This document shows, piece after piece, positions 1 through 8,360 of a DNA stretch of 16,704 nucleotides. The stretch is from Sphaerosporella brunnea (lineage: Eukaryota; Ascomycota; Pezizomycetes; Pezizales; Pyronemataceae), in contig VXIS01000565.1 of assembly GCA_008704415.1 (NCBI GenBank), forward strand, positions 1-16,704. The letters are read 5' to 3'. The notes below the pieces were generated by a model, which was not told the DNA's origin, ran no database searches, and saw only the letters and a program-made list of their open reading frames with translations. The position numbers and the translations under genes are program-made. Position 1 is the stretch's first letter, and each line of letters opens with the position of its first letter.

Positions 1-760
1 TTACACCGTTCGTGACAGTTTGCACTAGGCTCTCTTTTCATGTGATGCAAACCCTCTGCGCTGCCACCACGACGACTCGCATTGATTTTCTTCTGTTACT
101 TAACAACCGCTTTCACAACCTTTCCTTCGGTACTGAACGGTATCGATACTCCTGCTTTCACACACTTTGAGCCTTCGGGCCTAATCCACCACCGACTACG
201 GAAACACCCAGGTTCGCTGCCCAAGCGCTGTCATTGATCGCATCTGACAAGACAAGCTACAGTAGCTGTGCAGATCCACGGTAACCGACCACAACTCGCT
301 TACTCCCCGAGAATTCCTTGTCGCTCAAGGATCAGCCAGAGCCTTTGTCTCCAGTGTCCCAGCTTGTTTTGTCGCACGACGGGCTGTTGACACTGCCCGA
401 ATTCGGGCTCTTGTCACTTTTTCCCAATGGACCATTCCCCGAGGGACAGTACCGGACGATGGAGGTATACATTGTCGATGTACGAGGTCTAGCTAGCTCG
501 ATGCGTGGGTCTCGCTGCTCACAAAAAGCTACAGTTTGGCCCTGCCTTCTGACGAGTCGACAACGCCAAACAGTGCAGCCAGCGCTTGCAATCGAAAGAC
601 CCACTGGTGGGTCCGAGTCGCCGCGAGCAATACAGGGATAGCTCGGGCGCAAACCCACCGTTCCTCACTTCACAGTAAACATCTCACCCCGCCGTCTCCC
701 ACCTCAGCGCTAACTGCGGTCAGCACAAACGCGTATCTCGATTGGACACGACAATCGATC
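1..760. other. No recognisable gene
   Basis: Several short open frames exist on both strands, notably 318-641 plus and 332-658 minus. None shows a recognisable domain, a good ATG context or a clear intron. Nothing else stands out in this stretch. Confidence 0.4.
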
Positions 761-1048
761 ATGCTGGGAATACATTGCTGGGGCGGGGGCGCCACTGATT
801 TCTCGTGCGCGTCCCCGTCGAAGGTCATCGACGGAGTGCTGTTGCCAGCTTTGGTATTGCTTCCAATCTCGGTAAGTTTGCTTGATACGCTGAAAGATTT
901 GCCCGTGGAGCAGACAGGCCTGGCTCCGAGACAGAGGGTTTGGGGTTGGGTGGTGGCAGGAGTAATGGGAGCGGATATCCTAGTCACGCCCCATGGTGCC
1001 CCTACGACGGTCAACGAGGTTATTGTGCTGCACTGGAGAAGTGAGTGA
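761..1048 (+). CDS. Uncertain open frame with hydrophobic segments
   Basis: From the first ATG the frame encodes 95 residues and ends in TGA. It is open a further 75 codons upstream without an ATG. Two hydrophobic stretches are visible, one beginning VIDGVLLPALVLLPISV and one around WGWVVAGVMGADIL, so a small membrane protein or an exon of one is possible. A GTAAGT lies inside it near 871 and could be a splice donor, which would change the product. The minus strand is also open across most of the region (670-1089). I recognise no family. Real coding status is doubtful. Confidence 0.15.
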   Translation: MLGIHCWGGGATDFSCASPSKVIDGVLLPALVLLPISVSLLDTLKDLPVEQTGLAPRQRVWGWVVAGVMGADILVTPHGAPTTVNEVIVLHWRSE

Positions 1049-1255
1049 TCCTTCCGGAGTAGCATTGAGACCTCCGGCAGTGCGGACAAGGATAGAAAGT
1101 GGAGAAGACAAGGACGGTCCTACCTAGCCAGGAGGTAGGCGGGGGAGTGTTTCTTTTTGTTATTTTTGACTGTTCAATTTTGAGATATTGTAATTTAAAC
1201 TACCCGTTCTCCCGCACAAAGATGACAGCAGCCGATACTCAGCTACAAGCTCAGC

Positions 1256-1576
1256 CTATGAACTTCCCGCACCATGTGAAAACGAATGTGTCAACCAACT
1301 TCGAATAATGCTTCCGACGCCTAAAAGGAACCCTCTGTGTCCCGCTACCCTCATAGCAGCGTCTATGTATTCCGCTGCGCCAAATTTATATGACACCATG
1401 TGTCCGTGGTAGTGTCTTATCACGGGAATGCCTTGGATTGAAGCTATTCCCGGGAGCAATTTGGTGCAGCAGGCCGATGCATTGGTTAAATATGGCTGCA
1501 GATTCTGGTGGGGTTGTTCTTGTCCCATCAGCGAATTTTTCTTTGTCGCGTGAAGTGTTGTGTCAGTACTTTGCAT
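1256..1576 (-). CDS. Hypothetical protein, 106 aa
   Basis: The minus-strand ATG at 1576 opens a frame that ends with TAG at 1256-1258. The composition is ordinary for a protein: charged and polar at the N-terminus (MQSTDTTLHATKKNS), then a mixed middle with SACCTKLLPGIASIQG and VIRHYHGHMVSYKFG, and a glycine-rich hydrophobic end (RGFLLGVGSIIRSW). The overlapping plus frame (1390-1635) is shorter and less protein-like. There is no signal peptide, membrane span or motif I can name. It could be a single-exon gene or one exon of a larger one. Confidence 0.3.
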   Translation of the reverse strand: MQSTDTTLHATKKNSLMGQEQPHQNLQPYLTNASACCTKLLPGIASIQGIPVIRHYHGHMVSYKFGAAEYIDAAMRVAGHRGFLLGVGSIIRSWLTHSFSHGAGSS

Positions 1577-1745
1577 CAAGGGTGACCGGACATCTGAAAA
1601 TTCGGTATTCAGAGCCTCGCAGCGTACGGTATTAGGGGAACACCCTCAATCTCAACTCTTTCCTCCGTAGACGTTGACTCCATTTCTGCTTCCCATTGTT
1701 TTTCCGGTACCCGGCACGCCTGCTGCATCACCACCCGCGCAAGCC

Positions 1746-2366
1746 ATGCCTCGTCGTCCATTTAAACCTCTTATCGTCCACTCTCCTTCACACTCTTTAA
1801 TACTTTGGGGTAGCGAAGCGTGCAGCAGTACGCTCCGCTACCCCACTTGCCATACACGTTTCCCTCTAGGTTCGATCAGCCCCTGCGACCACCTCACCAC
1901 TACCACCATTCCTCAACTTCTTCTACCAGCAGGGCTAATGCCCGCCGGAGCGTGTATGTTTCCTTGCCCAATTGGATATCTGGCGATACTAACCACCCCT
2001 AGTAAAACGGGCGACGGCCGTTTAAAGTCGAGATCAGGTTTACTCCCAACGTGGTTCGAGGGGTCCGCCCAATCCCTCCCCCACATTCATGAACATTCCC
2101 AGCACACTCAAGCTATAATGCAACACATGCCTCCCCCCCCCCGCCACCCGCCACCATTGAAACTCCCCTCCTCAGGACGGGGCGGGGACGCGATTTGGCA
2201 CCCCCGTTGTATTACCACGCACCCCGCCAAGCTGGTGGATGCCCAGAAGGCGCACCCCGATGAACTGTTCAACCTTCTCAACCGAGTCGATGATCGCAAG
2301 TGCGGAACGACAGTCTCGTTCCGCACTTGCGATCGAAAACATGGGAAATCCTCGCCTCCTCGCTGA
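1746..2366 (+). CDS. Uncertain open frame, proline-rich
   Basis: From an ATG at 1746 the frame runs 206 codons to TGA at 2364-2366. It is open upstream to at least 1674 and is preceded by pyrimidine-rich DNA of the kind found before fungal start codons. The first half is rich in Pro, Ser, Thr and His, reflecting CT-rich DNA. The last ~45 residues (e.g. AKLVDAQKAHPDELFNLLNR) look more like protein. The perfect inverted repeat at 2292-2334 lies inside it. A minus-strand frame is open over the same bases from 2108. No family recognised; it may be fortuitous. Confidence 0.2.
   Translation: MPRRPFKPLIVHSPSHSLILWGSEACSSTLRYPTCHTRFPLGSISPCDHLTTTTIPQLLLPAGLMPAGACMFPCPIGYLAILTTPSKTGDGRLKSRSGLLPTWFEGSAQSLPHIHEHSQHTQAIMQHMPPPPRHPPPLKLPSSGRGGDAIWHPRCITTHPAKLVDAQKAHPDELFNLLNRVDDRKCGTTVSFRTCDRKHGKSSPPR
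2292..2334. repeat. Perfect 19-bp inverted repeat, 5-nt spacer
   Basis: The left arm GATCGCAAGTGCGGAACGA (2292-2310) is followed by spacer CAGTC and the exact reverse complement (2316-2334). No mismatch is seen. In RNA or single-stranded DNA this would be a very stable hairpin. No poly-T or poly-A tract follows directly and no second copy occurs in the window. Confidence 0.95.
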
Positions 2367-2489
2367 AACACTAGTTTCGCGGGCGGTAGGTCTCCATCGC
2401 GCCTGTTGACGGGATTAAGTATGCTGACAAGGTGCAGGGCAGCTAAACCGGGCGATCGAAGGTTATCCATCGGAACACTCGAAATGGAA

Positions 2490-2762
2490 TCTGAGGACAC
2501 AGAGGAGGAGGAGGAAGGGGGGGGTGGGGCAATTGGGAGTCCCCGTGGTTTGACCGCCCCGCCCCCCCCTCCCATAACACAGCGTGCAGAAGCCTGAGGC
2601 GAAAGAGGGGGGGGGGGGTGGGAAGTTTGGAATCCCGGTCGTTGAACCGGCCCCCCTCCCCCTCCTCCCATAACACAGCGTGCAAAATCCTGAGGAGAAA
2701 GAGGGGGGGGGGGGTGGGAAGTTTGGAATCCCGGTCGTTGAACCGGCCCCCCTCCCCCTCCA
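2490..2762. repeat. Three-unit tandem array (~96-103 bp) with G12 and C-rich runs
   Basis: Units start near 2490, 2593 and 2689; the last is cut short at about 2762. Units 2 and 3 are nearly identical and the first is diverged. Each contains a purine-rich half (G12 at 2607-2618 and 2703-2714) and a C-rich half, separated by about 30 bases that include GAATCCCGG and GTTGAACCGG. The G run can pair with the C run, and the G runs could also form quadruplexes. The array ends at a sharp change of sequence near 2763. Frames through it on both strands are open only because of the low complexity. Confidence 0.9.
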
Positions 2763-3158
2763 GCTACATGGAGCAGCCAGCAAGTTCCTCGTCTTCCCAC
2801 AGCCTCTAACCACAGCCACGAATGCGGCAAAGTAATTCCTGGCTGCGACCCACGCATAGGATGAACCCGACCAGTACAGCGCAAGAGCGCACGAAAGAGA
2901 TGGAGGAGCGGAATGAGCGACGAGGGGGGAGGGGATTGAGGTCTGGAGAAACGTTTGCCCGTTGGTGGGTGCGGGGGGATTGTTTGATGGTGGCTGTTTT
3001 TGTTTTGTGCAGTGCACTTTCTGAAAGTGGATACGTCTGCTTGTCTCTTGTCTAACGAACACATTGTTGGTGTTTTTATTGCCTGCTTACCCCGCCTTCT
3101 CATGAATTGTGCGTTGCTTTGCAAAAAGAGCTTTCATTTAGCCATATGGGAGGTTAAT

Positions 3159-3505
3159 TCATTCCTCCTCCACGCAAACCCTTAGAACAACAGTGAAAAT
3201 CTCAGTGCCTCTGCGTCTGTTGATGGTTAAAGGCATTTCGTTTGTCTGCGCAGCCTGCATCATTGAAGTCCCAACTAGCACTGCTTCAGTGGTGTGCTTG
3301 AAGATATTCTTGGCTGGATACTCCAAATGCAGTTGCAGTTGCATCTGTCCTTGCAAGCCTCGATATCGAAACTGGCGCTTGGTGCTTTCACCATAGACTT
3401 ACCCATCGGTATCGATCCAGTTTTGCAACGGTAGATAGCACTTGCCGTTGAGGTTCTGACGATCAGAAATTCAGATTTCTTAGATCGTGCTTTTTCAAGG
3501 CTCAC
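3159..3505 (-). CDS. Hypothetical spliced gene, about 97 aa
   Basis: The minus-strand ATG at 3505 opens an exon (MSLEKARSKKSEFLIVRTS...) that reaches ATACCGATGG followed by a strong donor GTAAGT at 3402-3397. Using the acceptor AAG at 3352-3350 gives a 53-nt intron and joins the frame to a second exon that reads QMQLQLHLEYPAKNIFKHTT and later NRRRGTEIFTVVLRVC, ending in TGA at 3159-3161. Both parts look protein-like. Weak points are the AAG acceptor and the lack of an obvious branch site. Without splicing, the first frame continues to 3275 with a Cys-rich tail. No family recognised. Confidence 0.25.
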
Positions 3506-3929
3506 CGATCGGATAACTGAGCACTTTGCACCCGGTCACCAGCTGTCACAACTGACCCGTACAGCTGATTTTCGAGGTGGTCGGTTTAGGAGCCAGCTGT
3601 GGCCGTTCTGGTTGCCTTTGATGATAGTAGCCTGTCAACTGTATCTTTACGTTTGGTCACATCTTTGAGCGTCTTTGAGCGCTGCAGTGGGAAATTGAGT
3701 ACGCGATTGCCTTGCACGCATCTCGGGAATTAGATATGTTCACGGATTAGTTTACGCCTCTGCGTACACAAAAGTGGCCCACATCTATCTTCGAGGATTT
3801 ATTCTTTTCCTGTGTGTGGTCGACGGCCGGTTTTGTCGCGCTTTGAAATTCAAGCCGCCTCTTTTTTTTTTCTCGCTAGCACCAAACCGTGTTTACCTTA
3901 CCTCCCAAACTGTCTCTCCTCCACCTCCA
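3506..3929. other. Intergenic; CT-rich leader at its right end
   Basis: No gene is seen. Three CAGCTG (E-box type) hexamers lie between 3540 and 3600. From about 3855 to 3929 the plus strand is pyrimidine-rich with a T10 run and is followed by an ATG at 3930 after CTCCTCCACCTCC, a typical fungal leader-to-start arrangement. The frame from that ATG (to 4204) contains possible GT...AG intron pairs, but I cannot settle a gene model. Confidence 0.3.
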
Positions 3930-4354
3930 TGACCACCCACCCCACCGCCATGACATCAGAACGCGCCGGTATTTCCGCGCATCTCCTGCTCCGTTTCCTG
4001 CCACAAAGTTCCATTTCTCTGGTTAACCCTTTGGGGTGCTCCTTCCGGGTACTGTACATTGTCTGTGCAGCTGCATGCCACCCATATCGCCCTGCTGGGA
4101 CGCGTCCCCACGCGCCGCTGCTCTGTTTTAAATGCGCGTTTTCTGCTGGTCTGCCCTCCCCGCTACCGTGGTTTGTAGCGCGCTCTGACAGGCTGAATGA
4201 ATAGTTTCCCCCGCGTCACCGCATTGGAGGTATCGATGGAAACGACTGCGGACTCCTTCCCGGTCCCCACCTCGCCCATCCCAGCGCCACGCCGCAGAGA
4301 GCCCGCGACCGTACACCCAGCAAAGTGGCGTGAACGTGCCATTTGTCTTCAACC

Positions 4355-4720
4355 ATGCACCCTGGAGTAGCGCAAGCAGCGCAAGCCCACCGTCGTCCAT
4401 CTGAAGGATATGGCGGGAGCGACTTTACTGCTCCCGCCGCGGGGTTTCGAGCGCCGGTGGGCAGTCGGCCCACGGTGGGTTCTTCGTCGACGGGCAAATT
4501 CGGTCCATCCGTGGCGCCTTCATTGGCACTCCAGACGACTGCCGACGTGCCTTCATTGGCACTTCGGAAACCTGCCGCCGAACCTTCATTGGCACGCCGG
4601 AAACCTGCCGACGAACCTTCATTGGCACGCCAGAAACCTGGCGACGTGCCTTCATTGGCACGTCGGAAACCTGCCGACGAACCTTCATTGGCACACCAGA
4701 AACCTGCCGACACTTTTTGA
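4355..4720 (+). CDS. Hypothetical protein with six 11-residue repeats
   Basis: The ATG at 4355 starts 121 codons ending in TGA. Residues 1-54 read like protein (MHPGVAQAAQAHRRPSEGYG, then Gly, Ala and Ser rich). The rest is six tandem copies of an 11-residue unit with consensus PSLARRKPADE. The DNA unit is 33 bp, so frame is kept whatever the copy number. The catch is that a second plus frame (4410-4838, unit LHWHAGNLPTN) and two minus frames (4216-4713 and 4425-4979, the latter with a real ATG and unit RRQVSGVPMKV) are also open through the array, so strand choice is uncertain. I prefer this frame for its ATG and balanced composition. No family recognised. Confidence 0.3.
   Translation: MHPGVAQAAQAHRRPSEGYGGSDFTAPAAGFRAPVGSRPTVGSSSTGKFGPSVAPSLALQTTADVPSLALRKPAAEPSLARRKPADEPSLARQKPGDVPSLARRKPADEPSLAHQKPADTF
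4518..4715. repeat. 33-bp tandem array, six copies
   Basis: CTTCATTGGCAC recurs exactly every 33 bases, at 4518, 4551, 4584, 4617, 4650 and 4683. The invariant core is the first 12 bases; differences cluster in the middle and at the junctions. Unit length is a multiple of three. A G14 homopolymer follows at 4747-4760. Confidence 0.95.
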
Positions 4721-5032
4721 AAGCGCCTCTTCCAGCTATCGAGGCAGGGGGGGGGGGGGGATTCCAGGGAGCACGAATTTCCTCGAAAATGCGTCTGACG
4801 ATGGCGAGAGTGATAGACGTGACGCGCTCAGGGGCTAGGATGAGCGATTTCTTCGGCTTCGCGATTCCTGCCCTCGTTGTTGATGGCACCACCGACAAGG
4901 ACAACAACGTCGTCCTGCTACGGTTTCTCCGCGACCTGCGCAACACGCGACTCCTGCTGGGCACGCAGTAGCCGCGCACAAATGCAGTGCCCTTCCACCA
5001 CTACATCCCTGTAAGGGATCCACCGGCCTCAG

Positions 5033-5398
5033 GAGGTGCAGGATGACGAGTTCGTCTTGCTGTCTCCGGACGAGGAAGTTCTGGAGCATGCCATCGAGCT
5101 AGAGAGGCGTATCTCAGGAGGAGATTGTGTTGGAGGGTGGAAGTGGCCGAAGAACTTTCGGCCGTGTGGACGATTCGACAAGAAAGCCAACAATATGCGG
5201 CCGTGTAGACGATTGGACAAGAAAGCCAAGAATATCCGGCCGGGTAGACTAGGCTATAAGAAAGCCCGGAACGGATACAGGCCGGCGGGAAGGAGTTACG
5301 GCATCCGGTTTTGCCAAATAGTGCACGCGTTGCCTGCGTTGGTGTCAGCGACATCTGACGGCGTCGAAGAACCTGCCTTTGTCGATCTGTGCAACTGA
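5033..5398 (+). CDS. Hypothetical protein or exon with 13-residue repeats
   Basis: The plus frame from 5033 to TGA at 5396-5398 encodes about 121 residues. It begins with an acidic stretch (DDEFVLLSPDEEVLEHA, then IELERR), a natural-looking protein start. It then has three 13-residue units of the form RPCGRFDKKANN-x and a partial fourth, strongly basic. No ATG lies at the start of this frame, and CCGGCCTCAG just before 5033 could be a splice acceptor, so this may be an internal exon. The preceding frame (4717-4971, e.g. LVVDGTTDKDNNVVLLRFL) also looks coding and might be upstream exon material. A minus frame is open across the same repeats. No family recognised. Confidence 0.35.
   Translation, partial: EVQDDEFVLLSPDEEVLEHAIELERRISGGDCVGGWKWPKNFRPCGRFDKKANNMRPCRRLDKKAKNIRPGRLGYKKARNGYRPAGRSYGIRFCQIVHALPALVSATSDGVEEPAFVDLCN
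5159..5290. repeat. 39-bp tandem array, three copies plus a partial
   Basis: Units begin with CGGCCG at 5159, 5198 and 5237; a degraded fourth follows from 5276. Copies 1 and 2 are close and copy 3 is diverged. The unit is 13 codons, so the plus reading frame is preserved. Confidence 0.9.
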
Positions 5399-5417
5399 CC
5401 TGGTGGTGGTGGCAATT

Positions 5418-5686
5418 TTGCTCATTCCTGTGATCCAGGTTGGGGCAAACAATAGGGTGTGGAATGAGCAAGAGGGTGTTTCTCTTGATTGATTGAGAAG
5501 CCTGACCGCCAACCCGTGGTATATAGAAACTTTGGCGCCGAACCTCAGCTCGGTTCGATAAATAAAGGCTCGGTTGCGTTGTTCGTTTGCGCGGTGTCAA
5601 TTTGTCGGTTTCTTGGTATTGTTGAGTCAATTGAATGGTCGCCATTCGGTACAATACAAGTGGACACCCGTGTGGTAACCACACGG
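5418..5686 (+). promoter_or_regulatory. Promoter-like or LTR-like stretch with inverted repeats
   Basis: TTGCTCATTCC (5418-5428) is repeated in inverse at 5461-5471. A TATATAG box lies at 5520-5526 and AATAAA at 5561-5566, about 40 bases later, an order seen in LTRs but also expected by chance. A palindrome CCGTGTGGT-A-ACCACACGG occupies 5668-5686. No open frame with a good start follows closely. I cannot tell whether this is a solo LTR, a promoter or plain intergenic DNA. Confidence 0.2.
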
Positions 5687-5689
5687 TGT

Positions 5690-5995
5690 GCAGTCATTAG
5701 TACAGCGCCACTTAATGTGAAGTCATATGTACGTTGCAGTTAGGGCGTACGTGTGTCAGACACAGCGCAGTTGCTTTCATCCTGCGAAAAAAAAAAGCCA
5801 GATCAAATGAAGACTCCATCATCGCGCGAAAAAAAACCTGTCAGCCACAGTGCAGTTGAAAAAAAAAAAAAATTGCGAACATCCCAACTCATCCCATTCA
5901 GCAAAAAATGCCCCATCAATTCTCAAATACCTCCCTGAATACCACATTCCTGCACAGTCCATCACACCCTGATACTGTCTCTGGCGTTCGAACAG
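5690..5995. other. Intergenic, A-runs
   Basis: No gene is seen. Three runs of 8-13 A lie between 5788 and 5873, each after GCGCG, TGCG or GTTG. The phrase CACAG(C/T)GCAGTTG occurs twice, at about 5761 and 5846, so the stretch may hold an old ~85-bp duplication. Confidence 0.4.
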
Positions 5996-6608
5996 TTATT
6001 CGTTCTCCACTGGTTGCACAGGACAGAGCAAAGTATAACTGCCAATGAGTAAACACCTCTCGAATGTTGATACTCCAGGTTTCCCGAAAGAAAACTCTGT
6101 AACGGCAAGCCCAGAGCGACCGAAGTTTCTGCAGTGCGCAGTTTCATCCACAGACTGACTCGGAGGGGGTGCAGTATGCTCCCACTGTTGATCCATAGCC
6201 AATGCATCATCCGTGACATCTCTCACATCATGTTCTTTAAACAGTGGCTAATTATCTGCTCCCACACCTTGTAGTGTTCCAACTCTCCGTTGTTGACTGG
6301 GCTGTCGTTCAACCTCTATCTAAAGAACACCATTGGCCTTTATATTCTACCCCGTATAAGAATTTAGAGCCAGCCACAGACCGGCTCATGTTGAGTTGCA
6401 TTTGCTGTTCTTCGAGCAACACGTGCTCTGCAACCATGACACATGTTATAGCGCTTTCCCGGTTTCCAGAAGGAGAACTCTTCAATTGGTTGCGAGGGAA
6501 AAGGTCGTTGCGAGGCAGAAGGTATCTGCAAAGTAGTAAAGGGAGGAGGTAGTAGGTTGAAGTAGTAAAGTAAAGAGAGGAGGTAGTGGGTTGGGTTCGA
6601 GGAGGCAA
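5996..6608 (-). pseudogene. Possible frame-shifted gene relic
   Basis: Three protein-like minus-strand segments follow each other in different frames. The first (within 6309-6608) includes VMVAEHVLLEEQQMQLNMSR and GSKFLYGVEYKGQWCSLD. The second (6223-6312) reads LNDSPVNNGELEHYKVWEQI. The third (5996 to about 6243) includes DVTDDALAMDQQWEHT and VDETAHCRNFGRSGLAV and ends in TAA. Neighbouring segments overlap or abut with single-base shifts and no intron signals are obvious, so a decayed gene is more likely than a spliced one. The N-terminal part of the first segment runs into purine-rich repeats and is probably not coding. Family not recognised; chance open frames remain possible. Confidence 0.25.
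6531..6595. repeat. Imperfect purine-rich tandem doublet
   Basis: AAGTAGTAAA followed by a GGAGGAGGTAGT-type segment occurs at 6531-6559 and again at 6560-6595, the second with a short insertion. It is low-complexity GA-rich DNA. Confidence 0.7.
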
Positions 6609-7134
6609 GACCGTCTCACTTCATAGCCAGCACTCGCACGGATAAAGACAATTCTAATCCATTCCACAACTATCTACAAATCTAGCAGTATGTACAGCAG
6701 CGTAGTCGCTCCGCAGTGTCGTCGCTGAAGCTCCTCCACGGCTTCGCTCCAGAATATTAGGGCTGTGCAGTCGCTCCACGGCTCCGCTCCAAAATCCAAC
6801 GGTCGGGTTGAGCCTCGGGTTGAGCCTCCAGGTTGCTGCGCCACTTCGTAAAACGCCACCGGTAAATGCCACACCACTGCTCTATATAGGGATAGATTCC
6901 TAGGACCCAGTTTGCTCGGAAGCGAAGGCTTTATTGGCTTCATCAGTATTTTTGGTTTTTGTCATCTCTTATTTCACTACCCCTGTGGACCGATTGGAAG
7001 CATTCGAGTTGATTTAGCGGGACTGAATAGAATAATTTCTTCACAACCTATTTGACCTCATGGAATATATGCAATATTCGTATCTCAAAACACATTAAGA
7101 AACCGGTGATGCTCTAGTTCAGTCAAGCACTAGC
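6609..7134. other. Intergenic with short direct repeats and a TATA box
   Basis: No gene is seen. CTCCACGGCT(T/C)CGCTCCA occurs twice (about 6734-6751 and 6774-6791), and GGGTTGAGCCTC twice in a row near 6804-6828. A TATATA lies at 6893-6898. The run TAGGGCTGTGCAG followed by these repeats resembles the ends of some hAT transposons as I recall them, but no matching inverted end is in the window. Confidence 0.4.
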
Positions 7135-7564
7135 TTAGGATAGTGAACAATGAGTCTTTTTGTAAAACCTCACGGTGCTCATCCCAACTTTGCACTTCGC
7201 GGCGTCGCCTGTCGATTGCAGTTCTTCCAGGGCCACATGAAGGTGGCCGCACTGCTTTGATATTCGAAGCCGCAGGCTCCTCAAGTGAATATCTCGACGC
7301 TTCGCCTCCCTGGGATCCGACTCTCTTTCTTTTGCAATACTTATTCCCTCGTAGCAGTGCGGACCGTGTGACCGAGGGCCTTTGCGCTTCTTGTTCGAGT
7401 ACAAGTCCCAGCCACGGCTGTGCGAGCTTGCCTTTGACACCATCATGAAATGCGTTTTTGTCTCCAAGTGCGCAAGAAATCTGCTGTCAATACCTCCGTC
7501 CGCCGTTAAAGCATCCAAAACGCCGCCCCTTCACACGCACGGTCAGCCCAGTAGTACTTCCTAG
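7135..7564. other. Possibly coding; strand unresolved
   Basis: Minus: a frame to TAA at 7135 is open from about 7518, first ATG at 7446, with segments such as GPRSHGPHCYEGISIAKERE. Plus: a frame from 7382 to 7564 uses codons preferred in fungi (RFLFEYKSQPRLCELAFDTI) but lacks an ATG; upstream (7143-7448) another plus frame reads FEAAGSSSEYLDASPPWDP. At most one strand is real. The plus codon choice slightly favours a broken or spliced plus-strand gene. No family recognised. Confidence 0.25.
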
Positions 7565-7986
7565 CCTCCTTTCTCCTGTCTCGCTCCCATGGATCGCAAC
7601 CACCTTCCCTCCACCCCCTCCCTCCAGACTGTTGCCATCTTGTCCTTGCCCTCTTCCTGCTTTTTACCCCCATCACGCTCAACAGCAACAACCCACACCC
7701 CACCCTCCTCCTCCACCCATCTTATCCTTCCCCTCATCCTGCCGTTTATCTCCTTCTCACTGAACCCACCTACACCCCACTTCCTCCGCACCGTCTCAAT
7801 GTTTTCCTTTCCCTCTTCCTTCCTTCACCTCCATCCCAAATCGGAGGTTTCTCTCCGATTATCGGTTTCCTCCCTCCATATCGCGGTATTGCAGCAGACC
7901 CCTTCCCTCCGTACGCGACACGCGCTTCGACTAAACGCAATCATTCATTGCAGCTAGAACGTCACCTGCGAAACCTCCTGCCGATC
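7565..7986 (+). promoter_or_regulatory. Pyrimidine-rich leader region
   Basis: About 400 bases of strongly C+T-rich plus strand (CTCC, TCCC and CCAC repeated) precede the duplicated block with intron-like signals. Such tracts are typical of fungal core promoters and 5' leaders. An ATG in good context at 7589 opens 122 codons, but the product is low-complexity Pro, Ser and Leu and probably only reflects base composition. Confidence 0.4.
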
Positions 7987-8360
7987 TGACGTCCCAATTT
8001 GCGCTCTACGCTTCGCAACCGGAGTAAGTCACAACGCCTCGTCCTATCGCTTTCTACCTCTAAATGCACAACGCTTTCTACCTCTAAATGCACAATCACT
8101 GACCGCAAAATTTCAATATCAGGGCCCTCCTTCCTCGCGAAGTCCTCCATGCCACTCTATTCGGCTGCGGCTATTGTATGCTTCTCGCCTCCACTCTGCA
8201 TAGCTTGCATTACTGACATTACTGGTGTTTTTTTCGGCGAGTCTCAGCTACAACCTGTCGCACACACCGACGAAAGAACCCTCGACGGATCGAACCCCAC
8301 CTTCTCCTCCCGGGCCATGAGTGGAAGGTTCAACCAACACGAATCAACCCAGCCCCTCAT
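7962..8360 (-). pseudogene. Minus-strand frames, copy 1 (degenerate)
   Basis: One minus frame (8244-8360) reads MRGWVDSCWL, then NLPLMAREEKVG, and stops at 8244. A second (to TGA at 7962) reads MEDFARKEGPDIEILRSVIV and includes an 8-residue direct repeat (VHLEVESV type) from the 24-bp duplication. Upstream of MEDF, the frame that is open in copy 2 is interrupted by an in-frame TAG. If the minus strand was once coding, this copy is broken. Conservation with copy 2 may instead reflect only recent common origin, since about three quarters of the differences change the residue. Confidence 0.25.
8024..8247 (+). other. Two candidate spliceosomal introns, copy 1
   Basis: Intron 1 (8024-8122, 99 nt) has GTAAGT, a CACTGAC branch-type site and CAG. 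Intron 2 (8176-8247, 72 nt) has GTATGC, ACTGAC and CAG. The 53-nt exon between them includes ATGCC. After splicing, an ATG at about 8149 would read some 50 residues to the TGA in the first hairpin repeat. That frame is not kept in copy 2, so the transcript may be non-coding. The minus strand of the same DNA is also partly open, so this remains a prediction. Confidence 0.45.

Noticed and set aside
2108..3103. Minus-strand open frame of about 332 codons
   Set aside because: Most of its length crosses the G/C-run array and other low-complexity DNA, giving Gly and Pro runs. Openness is explained by composition, and no domain is visible.
3812..4204. Plus-strand frame of 130 codons after the CT-rich leader
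   Set aside because: The start is plausible only from 3930 and the product has no consistent character; competing intron models cannot be separated from sequence alone.
7589..7957. Plus-strand 122-codon frame with good ATG context
   Set aside because: The product is almost only Ser, Pro, Leu, Thr and His from a CT-rich tract; it is more likely a leader region.
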